The notes under the pieces were generated by a model. It made no database searches and was not told where the DNA came from. It saw nothing but the letters and a program-made list of their open reading frames with translations. A stretch of 64,000 nt of DNA from Dissophora ornata (Eukaryota; Mortierellomycota; Mortierellomycetes; Mortierellales; Mortierellaceae). Below, in pieces: positions 33,963-44,668 of the stretch. Where the stretch lies: assembly GCA_025201705.1 (NCBI GenBank), contig MU616578.1:1-64000 (forward strand), read 5' to 3'. Positions within the stretch are counted from its first letter, which is position 1. The number at the start of each line of letters is the position of its first letter. The position numbers and the translations under genes are program-made.

Positions 33963-36826
33963 TCAGTCGCAGTTCAAAATATATCTCGCACGCCATTCAC
34001 TTCCCTTGCGTTTTACCTGTTCCATGTAATTCAGTACAACGACAACCGACGCCAACATTACAATCGCGGTTGCAAGGACTACAAGCACCCATGGGACATA
34101 ATCGCCAGGGCGAACATATAGCTCCAACGTCCACTCGTCCGGCCCACCCCTGTCTTCCATTGCAGTCGACGAGATATTTCCCTGTCCACTCCCAGGAGTA
34201 CTTGCAGAGGGACGCGATTCATCCTCGACTTGGTACGGGATGATGATCAGCTGTGAGTTTGGAATAACGCCCGCGTAGGTTGTGTAATGCTCCGGCTGGC
34301 TCCTCGTCACGCCAACGAATAGCTCCTCCACGTAATTGTTAGTTCTTCCCAGTCCGAAGAGTGAATATGGCAGTGAGAGCCCCAAATAGGTCGAAGAAGG
34401 GTACTGAGCAACCTGATTCGCTCGCTTCTTGCCCGAGGTGTCTAACACCGTAAACTTGAACGTCGCACCCGGGTAGTTGACTCCAAACGGTTTGGCACCG
34501 CTCTTGGCGGGCTTGGTATCATACGGACCACTCCATGTAGGACTAACCCCGTTCGAAGCCAAGGTCTTGAGGAAGAAGGCGTCGTTAAAGTAGTTGTTGT
34601 GGATTGCCGTAATAGCCCTCCCCGCTGCCTGTTGGTTAGCAGTATTCCGGAGCAACATGATGTCCACCGTGCCCTATAGAAGAAGTCGTCTTGAACCATT
34701 ACATTCTGTCTGTAAAGAAAAAAAAAATTGCGCCAGCCAAAGCGTCATGCACTTACATCCTCATCCAGATCCATGAACACAGCTGCGCGGACATCCTGCA
34801 CCAAGTTCAGTGCATCCGCTCCTACGGTCACTTTCACAAAGCTTCGTCTCTTCGCCGCAATTGCCATCGGAAAGCACACATCCTCGCTGGAGCACAATAC
34901 GGACTGCAGCAGGGTTGCGCTTGATGGCATATTGTTATTTCCTGGCGTGCCACTCACCACCAATAGATCTGGGTACCCGTCCAGGTTGTAGTCGCCGACA
35001 TGAACCACCACTGGGAGCTTGCCTTTGAAGCCCGGGTCCGACAACAGCAACTGCTGACCTTCGGGCAGCACATCGCTCAGTGGGAACTGAACCAGAGCCT
35101 ATGCCCAAAAATAAGGAAAGATTAAAAAAAATGGAACGTGGATGTGAGATTATTAGTAACAAAGTGCATTGTGAGTAGAAGGAGACGTCGGCGCGCTCTC
35201 TCCTCACACACACTCTCTCCCTCGCACACAGGGCCTTTCTTACCCCTGGGCTCGTGTTATGGTCAGGATCAACACTGAATGAGAAATTAGGGTCTGCGAC
35301 ACACAAGTTTGTGACCTGCCGGCACTCTGTCTGGTCCTTGGATGTGCACAGCGGCACTTGCTGATTGTAGTACACGTAGATAGAACACTGGCCACGGTTG
35401 TTGCAAGCCGGGACCACAAAGTCGACGGCGCCGTCGCCATCAATATCCGCAAACGTCACCTGTCCTGACCCCGCAGGAAGTAAGCCGCTCACACCGAATG
35501 AGAATCCTTGATCCTTGTTGTTCACATATACGACATAGCTGTACTGATCGCTTGCAGAGTCGTAGCATGTCAAGAAAAGATCTATGTGGTCCGAGAAATC
35601 ATAGGCGCAGATGAGAATAATGAACCAGGTGGTCTTTAAACAAGGCATGGAGGGGTCTCTATTGAAAGCAAAGATCGCTGACCGCATGTCGTACGTACCT
35701 GCCAAACAATCTCCATTAAGATCGACAAAGGCGCTAGAATGCGGATCGGAAAGCGTGCATGCGGGCCCTGCCTCACCGGTGAAATTCATCGGGACCCTTT
35801 TTTTTTTAAAAAAAAAAGAACACCACCGGTGAGAAACGCATTTAAAAAAAAAAAAAATCATTGCTGCTATTATGCCGCATTTCTGCAGTGTCCTCGCTTA
35901 CACTTCAAAAATTGCTCCGGGTGTCGCGGGCGAGTACACATTTTTCCATACCGAGAGAGTACTGACTCCTGCCTGGTATCCCTCAAAGGCGTACCCTAGC
36001 AGATCCGTCAACATGTCTCCGTTGTAATCGAAAGTAATCGGCTGATGGGATGTTGCAGATGGTACGGTGATGAAGTTGGTATCTAACAAAAACGACAGAC
36101 ACAGAATATCAGGGCCTATCCAGGACAAAAGAACCAACTCAACATCAGACAAAATGTGATCTCAAGTGGGCTATTGTCCCTTACCCCATCCACTGTCGAT
36201 GTTGCCAAGATAGATCCGCATCATCAGTTCTCCACTGGCATTGTTCACAGGATCAGCCTGTCCCATAACCAAAACGTCGAGTTTCCCGTCGTGGTTGAAA
36301 TCTCCCGGGACGATGTTGGTGATGATGAATGGCTGTGGCGTCTGAGCAATGACAACCGTTGCTGTAGACAGTATACTGAACGACCATGTCGCTACAAAAT
36401 TGGGTTGGGTTAAAAGAATGTCAGTCGAATTTTCAGGGGACCTTGTAGGACAGCTGCATGTTCCACAGAAGGCTCATTACCATGATCCCAAAGATATACG
36501 CCAAAAGAAGTCTGATCGTCGCTCAGGGTGATTATGTCCGTGCTAAAGATATATCGCGAAAAAAAAAATGGAAGTAAAGAGACGGCTGTTATCAGCAAAC
36601 AGTTGCAGATGCAAACCCCCCCCCTGTATGCAAGCACCAAGCGCATTTCTCGCAGCACTCACAACTTGTCACCATTGAAATCCCCAAATGCCGCAACGGT
36701 ACCCTGGACGTCTTCTAGGTTCACGTTGGAGTCGACATTATATAGGCCGCTGTTGGGGTATTTTCTGGCGAAGGTTGACCCGATTGCGAGTGAGAGCGCC
36801 AAGACTGTGACACGCAGTATCCTCAT
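33963..36826 (-). CDS. ITFG1 / LINKIN (TIP) homologue, FG-GAP membrane protein
   Basis: Type I membrane protein of the T-cell immunomodulatory protein/LINKIN family, with an integrin-alpha-like FG-GAP beta-propeller; animal members act in adhesion. Exons are 36826-36663, 36542-36481, 36391-36185, 36082-35902, 35796-35699, 35581-35244, 35098-34757 and 34673-33963, giving about 700 aa. It has a signal peptide (MRILRVTVLALSLAIGSTFA) and Ca-binding FG-GAP loops (FGDFNGDK, GDFNHDGKLDVLVMG, FDYNGDMLTDLLGY, FVDLNGDCLADLF, FADIDGDGAVDFVVP, VGDYNLDGYPDLLVV). Near the C-terminus, LPYSLFGLGRTNNYVEELFVG and IPNSQLIIIPY match ITFG1 closely. A transmembrane helix (WVLVVLATAIVMLASVVVV) and a short basic tail finish it. 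The acceptor before exon 5 follows an A/T homopolymer rather than a pyrimidine tract, and the small exons (62 and 98 bp) are less certain. It converges on the START gene, with 180 bp between stop codons. Confidence 0.92.
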
Positions 36827-37154
36827 CGGGGTTGGTCGGTGATCGGGGGTTGTTTTGGTACGAGGGACGATGTTCGACAACGGATGTTTTTCTTGGAGGG
36901 AAGGTGTAGGAGAAAGGGCGAGTTGGGAGTAGACGTGGTCGAGGGCTTCTGGCCAAGAAAGCGAATGGAGGAGAGGAGAATGCAGCAAGCAATGCAGACA
37001 CCGCCATCGCTTTCACTGTCGTATCACCCCTAAGAAATACTCACGTGATATCTCGATTCATGCCGCACAGACCGAGTAGTTTCCATGTGCATAATCGAAA
37101 AGTGCTTCCCGTTTTCCCATTATTTTATTTATTCTATTCGATGGTGGAAGCATG
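36827..37154. other. Intergenic: ITFG1 5' flank and F-box gene 3' flank
   Basis: The ITFG1-proximal part (36830-36990) is purine-rich on the plus strand, that is CT-rich in the sense of ITFG1. TTTATT words near 37125-37135 are AATAAA in the sense of the F-box gene. No ORF is supported. Confidence 0.4.
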
Positions 37155-40100
37155 CTACACAATAATCCGTAGGCCAGGGCGTTGCTGCGCCAGTGCCCAC
37201 TCCTTGCCCCTCTTCAGCGCGTTCATTTTCCGGGTTACTTCGCCATTGTGAGAAGCATTCGGCAGAGCTGCCCACGAACCACTCGAGTCGCCGTCTAAAG
37301 GACGTGCCTCCTGCATTGGAACATCCTCTCCTCGATCAAGCTGACCCGCCTGACATACTGCTGTGGCCAGATCCCCAGATCCGATGCCGGAACAATTGCT
37401 AATGTTCAGCCTTTTCAAGTTGGCGCACCCCTTCAGAACCTCACGCACCCCGCGTTCCGTCACCCGGACACATCCTCGGATCTCGAGATCCTCCAGTGAA
37501 TGCCTGCCCGGTTCCAGCGCGTCGAATCGCGCCAACTGATACAAACTCGCATCCGACACTGCCGATCCGCAAAAGGACAAGTCTAGTTTCTTCAAGAACA
37601 GGCAGCTCTCGCAAAGCGCCTCGACTGCAATGTCTGTAAGAGCGCAGCAGAACGAGAGCGAGAGTACCTCTAGACGCGGCATATTGGGAGCCAGTGCCAC
37701 GATAGCGTCATCTGTGAGGTATGTGCAGTCCGAGAGGTGGAGTTCGCGTAGTCTTGGGAAACAAGGTTCCAGAAGAGGGCTGTAGCCTTCATGCACTGAA
37801 ATTCCCTGACCATTGCTGTCGATCACGTAGTCCTCATGCACAGTCTGCTTACTGTCCAAGTCTAGAGCGATGAAAGCCTCGGACGTGATGGTAGTGCATC
37901 GTTGGAGGTTTAAATATTCCAGTTGCTTAGACCCATAGAGCGACAAATGAATAAAACTCCTGTCGGTCAAGTTCTTGCAGTAGGAGAGATTCAACCGCGC
38001 TAGCAGTGGACAGCCCTTCGGCTCGGGTGATGCGATGGATGGCAGGGTTAACCCAACTATAGGCATTCTGGGTGACTCCACATCCATAGCTAAAGGGGAC
38101 CTGGGCTCTGCTTCCACGGTGCCCCCTTCTGAGGGTTCCATCTCGATAGACGGGCGTCGCGTCAATATTGCCTGGGCCTCATCCATTGAGGTGTCTGGAG
38201 ATGCATGATCCTGCTCCACTGTGTCTTCCAACTCGGGACTCGCGTATCTATGAGGCCCTGATAAAGGTCCATGAAGCTGTTTCTTGGGGAGCGGGTCAAC
38301 AATCCTCACAGCCTCTTTGGGATAAAGTCCAAAGATGGTTTCGTCTCCGAGCTTCCTACAGTTTGAGAAATCGATCGATCGGAGTCGCGAGCAGTGCTGT
38401 CCCAGAGACCGGAAGCCAGCATCGGTGACATTCCAGCAGCTGTGCAGATCTAGTTCCTGCACTGCAGGCATATGGGCCGCCAACATGCTCAAGCCCTTGT
38501 CCGTTACCAAGAAACAATCGCGTAGGGAGACATGGGTCGTTCGCATTGGATTTCGGCTTAGAATCGTCGTGCAAAGGCCCATCAGCAACGTATCGGAGAC
38601 AATCTTCTTGTACTTGACCAAGTCAAGGACTCGCAAAATATCATTGTGCTCAAGTATCAGCTTGTTCCAGCCCTTGCAGACGCCACGGGCTCTCAGCAGA
38701 CAATCCAGAGGAAGGACATTCAGAATCTGAACAACAATGCACTCGTCGAGATCCTGAAATGTGGCAGGTCTTGTCAGGGGTGGTTTCTTAGTGAGTGAGG
38801 CGCTGGATGCGCGCTTTTCCAACGAGGGCTTTTCATGTGTGTCTGCTGTCTGATTGAGATCAGCTGCTGGAATCGACGAAAAGAAGGTCGCTATTGTGCT
38901 CGACTTGACGGGGATATGGGTCTTTTCGATCGATGTTTTGGCCTCTGCGGCCTCTGCCAGCTTCAATAAATCCTGTTGTGACCAGACAGCGACACTGGCA
39001 CGTCTCCTTTTAGGAGTACTCTCTTGCAAACCCCTAATCGTCGGGTTACGACTCATGGGAGGCTCAGGGGTATTTTCCGATACAAACGGGCTAAACGCAT
39101 CCTGATCAAAGGAGAGGTTGATTGGGGCCGACTGCGACTCTTGTGTGACCGCAGATGTAGTGTCAAACGGCCCCAAGTCTGAGTCTGCAAAGCGATGTCC
39201 TCGTGAGAAGTCATCCGCGAATGTCATTGGGAGCACGCTAATGGCTTGAAAAGGCGGAGTCCCGGATGGAAATGAGGCGGAGTCAGTATCAAGAGTGAGG
39301 TCGGAAAAATGATATCCTTTGATTAATGTGTCCTTATCCTTACCTGCTGGATGACCAGCCTCGAAGGGATGGATCGATCCAAGAGGCAGTCCCGCAGAAG
39401 AGCCTGGTTGGTCCGTGCACAGCGGCGATGTAGCTCCGACGCCGCTCTCCTGCAGAGGCATGCTCTCATAAGCAGACACACTCAGTTTGCGGGGGGCATT
39501 CAGTGACACCAGATTCATCTCGGCATCGGTGAGTGACACTGCTTCATCCGCCATGCGCTCGTCAGGATTCTGGATGCTATTTTGGAGCAACCAGTTCTTG
39601 TACAGTCGGTTCCCCTCCGCGGTGATCGTCTCAGCCGCACCTGGGACTGCTTGGAAGACCGCCTCCAGATTGTCCTTGGTCAATACGAAAACTTCGACCT
39701 CTGAAACTGCTTTGACATTCGCGATGCGCGGCACATCCAGTAACACTGCAATCTCGCCAAAGAACTGCCCCTCGCGGAATCGAGCTAGTACCAGCAGGTT
39801 GTCATCAGACAGAATCTCGACAACCCCCGAGATAATAAAGAACATCTCCCGCCCTATTTCTCCTCTGCGGATAATGCACTCGCCTAAATTGTATGTCCGC
39901 GGCTCAACCTTGAGAGATAATAAATGTATCACCTCTGCGGAGCAGCTTTGAAACAGCGGGACCTAAAGAGATGTGCAAGTTAGGAATAACCTTCCTCGAT
40001 CTCCCCTCAATTAGAGACGTCCCCCTGCATGATAAAAAGAGTAGCTTACCTTGTGGATTGCACCATGGACGTCGCTTTTCGCAAAGCTATCTGACCTTGA

Positions 40101-41033
40101 GTCATCTTGGCATTGATCAGGGGTGCCTGTGCCTCCGTCCAGCGTTCTTCGCGCAGAGATGGACTGCCGCCTCTTGAGATACATCTGATATCGCTCCTGG
40201 CTCTGATACCCAATTGCCTTGGCCATTTCTGGCGACTGCTCCATGGTCTTGACCAAATCGTCGCCCGAAAGGATGGCAATTGTGCAACGATTCTTGGCGA
40301 GAACATCCATTGAACGTGGCACCTTGTACAGAACACCGACATCCCCAAAAAAGTTGTTTTCCTTGATTTCGTAGTAAGTCGCCTCATTGTCGTGTGAGGC
40401 GACCTTGACCGTCCCTCTAAGCACGTAGAACATGGCACTCGACTGTTCTGAACGACGGATAATATGATCTTGCGGATGGTAATGCCGAATATGCATTTTT
40501 GAGGCGAGCTGTTGAATTCCCGCGGGGGTGCAGCCTCGGAAGAGTGGGTGCTCCACGAGGGATTGTAATAGCTTTGGCGGGAGAGTTGCTCCGGCCGAAG
40601 GTTGCGTTGGCGAAGAAGGTGGTGAAGAAAGACTGGCTAGCCCATTTGTTTGCACAAGCATCTGATAATGTGGAAATGGGGGCGTCGACTGGTGCTTGAA
40701 AGAATCGCGTCTGTGACCCTTGATGGGCGACTCGGGAGGCGTTCTCAAGAGCGGCGCCAATGGTGTTTCAACTTGTGATGGGACAGTGTCCAGTGATATC
40801 CTTGGCGAGAGCACGCGTGTTGGAGAATTAGAAATAGTATGGAAGGTCGCAGTCGGAGTAGCAGAAGATGCTGGGGCCGGCGAAGATGGCCGGCTGGTGT
40901 CGAAAGTGTTGAGAAGGGCAGAGTGCTGATCTGTATTTGAGGAGTTCAAGTCTGGGTCGTGGTCACGGCCTTGTGAGCCATCGACGGCTCCAGGTTTGGG
41001 CAGCGACGTCGAAGAGGATGTTGGCCACAGCAT
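37155..41033 (-). CDS. Two cyclic-nucleotide-binding domains + F-box + LRR protein
   Basis: Two exons, 41033-40050 and 39962-37155, joined in phase, give about 1,263 aa. Residues 1-150 are disordered and Ser/Pro-rich. A first cNMP-binding domain (about 155-280) has PLFRGCTPAGIQQLASKM and NFFGDVGVLYKVPRS. A second (about 329-445) has ECIIRRGEIGREMFFIISG and GQFFGEIAVLLDVPRIANV. The second keeps the FGE...PR-A phosphate-binding cassette of PKA regulatory subunits; the first has FGD and PRS and looks degenerate. After a long linker comes an F-box (about 727-775: LPLDCLLRARGVCKGW). Then come many AMN1-type LRRs to the C-terminus (VQELDLHSCWNVTDAGFRSL, LSFCCALTDIAVEAL). F-box/LRR proteins are substrate receptors of SCF ubiquitin ligases. 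The fusion suggests a ligase gated by cAMP or cGMP, which is inference. Confidence 0.9.
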
Positions 41034-42289
41034 GGATCAAGCAAAGGAGGGGGGCAAGGCAGGTCAATCACGTAATACCGATAGAGGAAAATTGCTAAAA
41101 TGATTCATACGGGACAAAGTGCGGTCAGTAGTCCAGACGGGCGGGAAGATAAACGAAGACAGCCACAGCCGCGCGTTTTACAAGCTCACGACAAAGAATT
41201 TCTGTTTGGTTTCTCATGGCTTTTCTTTGCAACAGTGTACATACATACCTCGATTGTATAAATATCTCTGCCGATGCCGCTGTACCCTAGTGTCTGTGAG
41301 GGTGGGAAAGAGGAAGGAGATGCGAAGAACGAAGGGCGTGGGCCCGAGGAGAGGCGAAAAGAAAAAAGGAGGCGTTGGATAAGCAGAAAGCTAATATAAA
41401 AGCGTGCGCAGGAATAGGAATATGTGCTCCCTGCTTTCGCGAGCAAGCAAAAAGTGCAAGTGGTCGCTAAGGGAAGAAGGTCAACGGAGAACGTGTGGAT
41501 GAACTGACGGAGGTATGGATGGAGGCTGGAATGGAATGGAGAAAGAGAGAAACGTTTTCTCGTTCCACAACGGTCGCTCATGGGTTGATATTCTTCTTTT
41601 TTTATGCAACTCTAAAACAACCGAGTCACGTGGAGTGATCCGTAGTCAATGGGAACGGAGCGCAGCTGCTCGGCTTTACGGCAACAGGATGTCGTGATAA
41701 AGAGCCTCTCTCCCTGTAGATGGGTGCGACAGTGGCCGTTTAGACATGATGCTCAACGAACCAGAAAGTGGTCGTGTTCAGGCCAGACAGCACTCTGTGC
41801 AACCAACCATTGCACGCGTCCGTCATGACTCCTTTCGTATTCGACAAAGATGGCCGTTTAGTTTTACAGACATGAAGGCCACTTGTCCGGGATGTGCATC
41901 CAATAATGATGCCTTTGACAGCACCATCGATGTAACAAACTCTCACCAACCTTGAGTCACTCCATGTTTGGTGTTTTCATTGGTGCTTGATCGTCACCTG
42001 CCACCAACGGTTGCAAGGCGCTCCGTCTCTTTTCTTTTTCTAGCGATACCCCATGGAGGGGCAGCGCCAGAATCAGGGCAGTGTCGAATACATCTGCCAA
42101 CTGGGACATTGTCCACCGTAATTTTGGGCGCGTGCTTGAGCCGTGGATGGCTTAAAATTTGATGACAATGAGCACCATTGCCTCTCTCATCAGTTGCATG
42201 CGCATCGCTTCTTTCAGCCCATCGCCACACACACCCACATCCCACACGTCATCCCCACCCCTCACACATAAAGCAATCCTAATCTCGCC
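41034..42289. promoter_or_regulatory. Divergent intergenic region, F-box/LRR gene and PEN-2 gene
   Basis: About 1.25 kb between two divergent starts. The half nearest the F-box gene is purine-rich on the plus strand (41290-41390 and 41500-41550), equal to a CT-rich leader in its own sense. Near PEN-2, the stretch 42225-42275 is CA/CATC-rich. Short ORFs on both strands are unconserved. No tRNA or repeat was identified. Confidence 0.4.
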
Positions 42290-42684
42290 ATGGCCAAGCC
42301 GATCGAAAAGATGGGTCCACATGAGATCCTCACCATCAGCAAGAAGCTCTTCTATGGCGGATTCTGCCTCCTGCCACTGCTCTGGATCTACAACATCCTC
42401 TACATCTGGCCTGTTCGGAACCGTAATGACCTCTCGCCTCAAGTCCGACGTTGTATGTTCATCGACTCTAGCGATCAGTCTTGTTGTGCCTGAAGCAGCC
42501 ACGTTCTTGCCAATACTCAATATGCATTCTCTACTCCTCTTGTGTAGATGTGTTGATGTCTGCCATCATGGCCTCGCTGATGTTTGTTGTCTCTGCAGTG
42601 TGGTTTGGTATCTTTGTGAGCCAGCGCTTGAATTGGGGCCTCAGGGGAGACCTGTTAACTGTGGTCCTGGTCAAGGGCGTGTAG
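42290..42684 (+). CDS. PSENEN: Gamma-secretase subunit PEN-2
   Basis: Smallest subunit of the intramembrane aspartyl protease gamma-secretase; it stabilises and activates presenilin in endolysosomal and plasma membranes. Two exons, 42290-42452 and 42548-42684, give 99 aa, matching the roughly 101-aa animal protein. Visible family features are KKLFYGGFCLLPLLWIYNIL (the 'YYLGGFAFLPFLW.VN' block), then YVLMSAIMASLMFV across the splice, then a hydrophobic span, and the C-terminal LNWGLRGDLLTVVL matching 'WGALGDYLS'. Hydrophobic segments lie near residues 22-42 and 58-80. The intron falls right before the conserved Tyr (R|Y). No other secretase subunit lies in the window, so an intact complex is inferred only from the conservation of this gene. 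Confidence 0.93.
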
Positions 42685-43409
42685 AGTGCAGTCGGCCAGC
42701 AATAGGTTCTGTCACCCCTGATGCTGCGGCGCCCCTCAATAGCCTCAGTTACTCTGTACTATATCCATCAAATAATATCCATATACCCGTTAAAAGTCTT
42801 GACATGAGCTTTGCCAAACATGCGATGACACTGTAGACTTGTCCACAAAAAGTTTCCCGCCACTCCCCCAGCGCTGCCTATCCTAAAAATAATTAAAGAT
42901 CCCGATGAACACAAACAAACAGTCTTCTTCCCTTCCATGACCTTTGTAGGGCGCACGGCTCTTTGTGGGGTCATGGCGTGTCCATTTAGGCGTGCTCTTA
43001 CCGCAGCCGTTGCATGGCTAATTCATGCAAATGGAGACTTGATTCTACGTGATACAGCCCTGTGACTCCTAATGCAGTGCTAGGCGGGCAGGGGGATGTT
43101 GCCTTGTCTGTCTGCTGTGCGTGTCACTCAGCGCACGTGGCTGCTCCTCTTCCCTTCCTTGCGCGCCACCGCACGCGACTACAACTACTTGCACACAGGC
43201 TACTCAACATTTCATCTCTTTGGCTTTTCTTTTCCTTCCAGGTCGGCCTTTGTCAGGATCATTTCCTTGTCTTCCTCTCCTCGTTACCCACTCACTCACT
43301 CACTATCACTCACATCCACATCCACATACGCACTCGTATACACACACTTTCGCTCGAGCAACGCGCTATCCCACCTTCTCTTTCCGCCACCAGGGGCCTC
43401 GCCTCATTC
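42685..43409 (+). other. Intergenic with CT-rich leader of the Elf1-like gene
   Basis: No gene supported. From about 43090 to 43400 the plus strand is pyrimidine-rich with short CACT, CATC and CACA words. The long open frames there (starting 43062, 43096 and 43121) are compositional; the first only becomes meaningful at ATG 43410. Confidence 0.45.
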
Positions 43410-44341
43410 ATGCCCAGGAGAAACACCAACGCCGAACGGCGCGCGTGGAAGAAGCGCAACCAAAAGCGCCCCCAAAAACTAGAAAAGGTCTTTGAGTGTC
43501 TCCAGTGCGCACGAGGAAAGACCGTCGGATGCAAAATGTAAGTCTTGTTACGTTTCTATGCTCCATGTTTACTGGACGTCTTCTTTACTTCATCGAATAG
43601 TGTTTGATTAATGATCGTCGTCGCGAAGCCGCGTCGTCTGTACGGTAAAAGGAACCAGTCTACTGTGACACATGAATGTCCGTTACTCATGCCCCCTCCC
43701 CTACCCCGAAAATTGCTTTAGCGACCACGGCTGTCGGATCGGGAGTCTGACCTGTAGCCTCTGCAACATCGCCTATTCCTGCGCTATCAGCCGTACGTAT
43801 TTTTTTTCTCTTTTTCAGTTGCCACCACCACATTCGTAGTAAAAGTAATAGAGTCTTTTTTTTTTTTTTCGTAGACCTCGACTGCGAGGTTGATGTCTAT
43901 CATCAATGGGTCGATACCTGGGAAAAGACAGACTCGTCAAAGAAGGCTTCAAATGAAGTGCAGAGAGTCTGTGGGGCCCAAGGACGCGAACCTCAACAAG
44001 TTCTGGATCAAACTCAATCCTCTGTCCAAGATCGAGCCTCCATCGAAAGTGACGCTCACGACAACGACAAAAACAAAGACAAAGACGCGACCAAAGTCCA
44101 AGCTCAGGCCCAGACCCAGACTCGCGTGTCCTGTCAGGCGATGAAGAAACGCCTCATCAACGCCGCTGCTGCTGTTGCTCATGCGCACCTGAAAAGGAAG
44201 CAAAAGCGGTTACAACAGATCGAGCGCACCCAGGAACGGCGCAACAGCCTGAACCAGACCCCGATCCAGGTCGGAGGCCAAGTCCAGTGTCAGAACGGCG
44301 TCAGCTGGGACTACACGGTGCTTGACGAACGTGAATCCTAA
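43410..44341 (+). CDS. Elf1-type transcription elongation zinc ribbon with long charged tail
   Basis: Elf1/ELOF1 proteins travel with RNA polymerase II and help it pass nucleosomes and DNA lesions. Exons 43410-43537, 43722-43792 and 43875-44341 give about 221 aa. The basic N-terminus (MPRRNTNAERRAWKKRN) replaces the usual MGRRKSKRK. The zinc ribbon cysteines are present as FECLQC and TCSLC, with CKIDHGCRIG between them. The family's C-terminal block follows (LDCEVDVYHQWVDTWEK, compare 'PVDVYSDWIDACE'). Canonical Elf1 ends near there at 80-145 aa. Here about 125 more residues follow, rich in K, D, Q and A, with a probable helix (AAAAVAHAHLKRKQKRLQQI). The CT-rich leader and the splice pattern support ATG 43410. 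It may be a diverged paralogue rather than the main Elf1. Confidence 0.8.
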
Positions 44342-44517
44342 AGACCGATTCGCGACACCTGGAATCACATGGGCAGCAACGTTTGAATTTGAAATCATCG
44401 TGCATTTAGCTTACGCCCCACACATTTGACGTACATCGCTTGGATCATGTTGCAGCATTTGTATATCTTGTACTTGCGCAAAAAAAAAAAAAAAAAAAGC
44501 TCGTACACAGGTCCCAC

Positions 44518-44523
44518 AATAAA
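44518..44523 (+). terminator. Poly(A) signal candidate of the Elf1-like gene
   Basis: AATAAA 177 bp downstream of the stop codon, preceded by an A-run at 44480-44498. It lies in the 327-bp convergent gap shared with the C2H2 gene. Confidence 0.4.
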
Positions 44524-44668
44524 GAACACGCTGTTATCATATTTTCTGTTGCGCATCTTCTGACCATCTTCACTTTAATCAGAGTCATTTCGCTTTCAAC
44601 GTGATAAGGATGGTACGTGCAAGAGAATCGAATGTGAGGTTGAGAATGGAGGAGCATGGCGGGCCGTA

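Noticed and set aside
43062..43409. N-terminal extension of the Elf1-like ORF
   Set aside because: Low-complexity pyrimidine leader with no family similarity; ATG 43410 gives the expected basic start.
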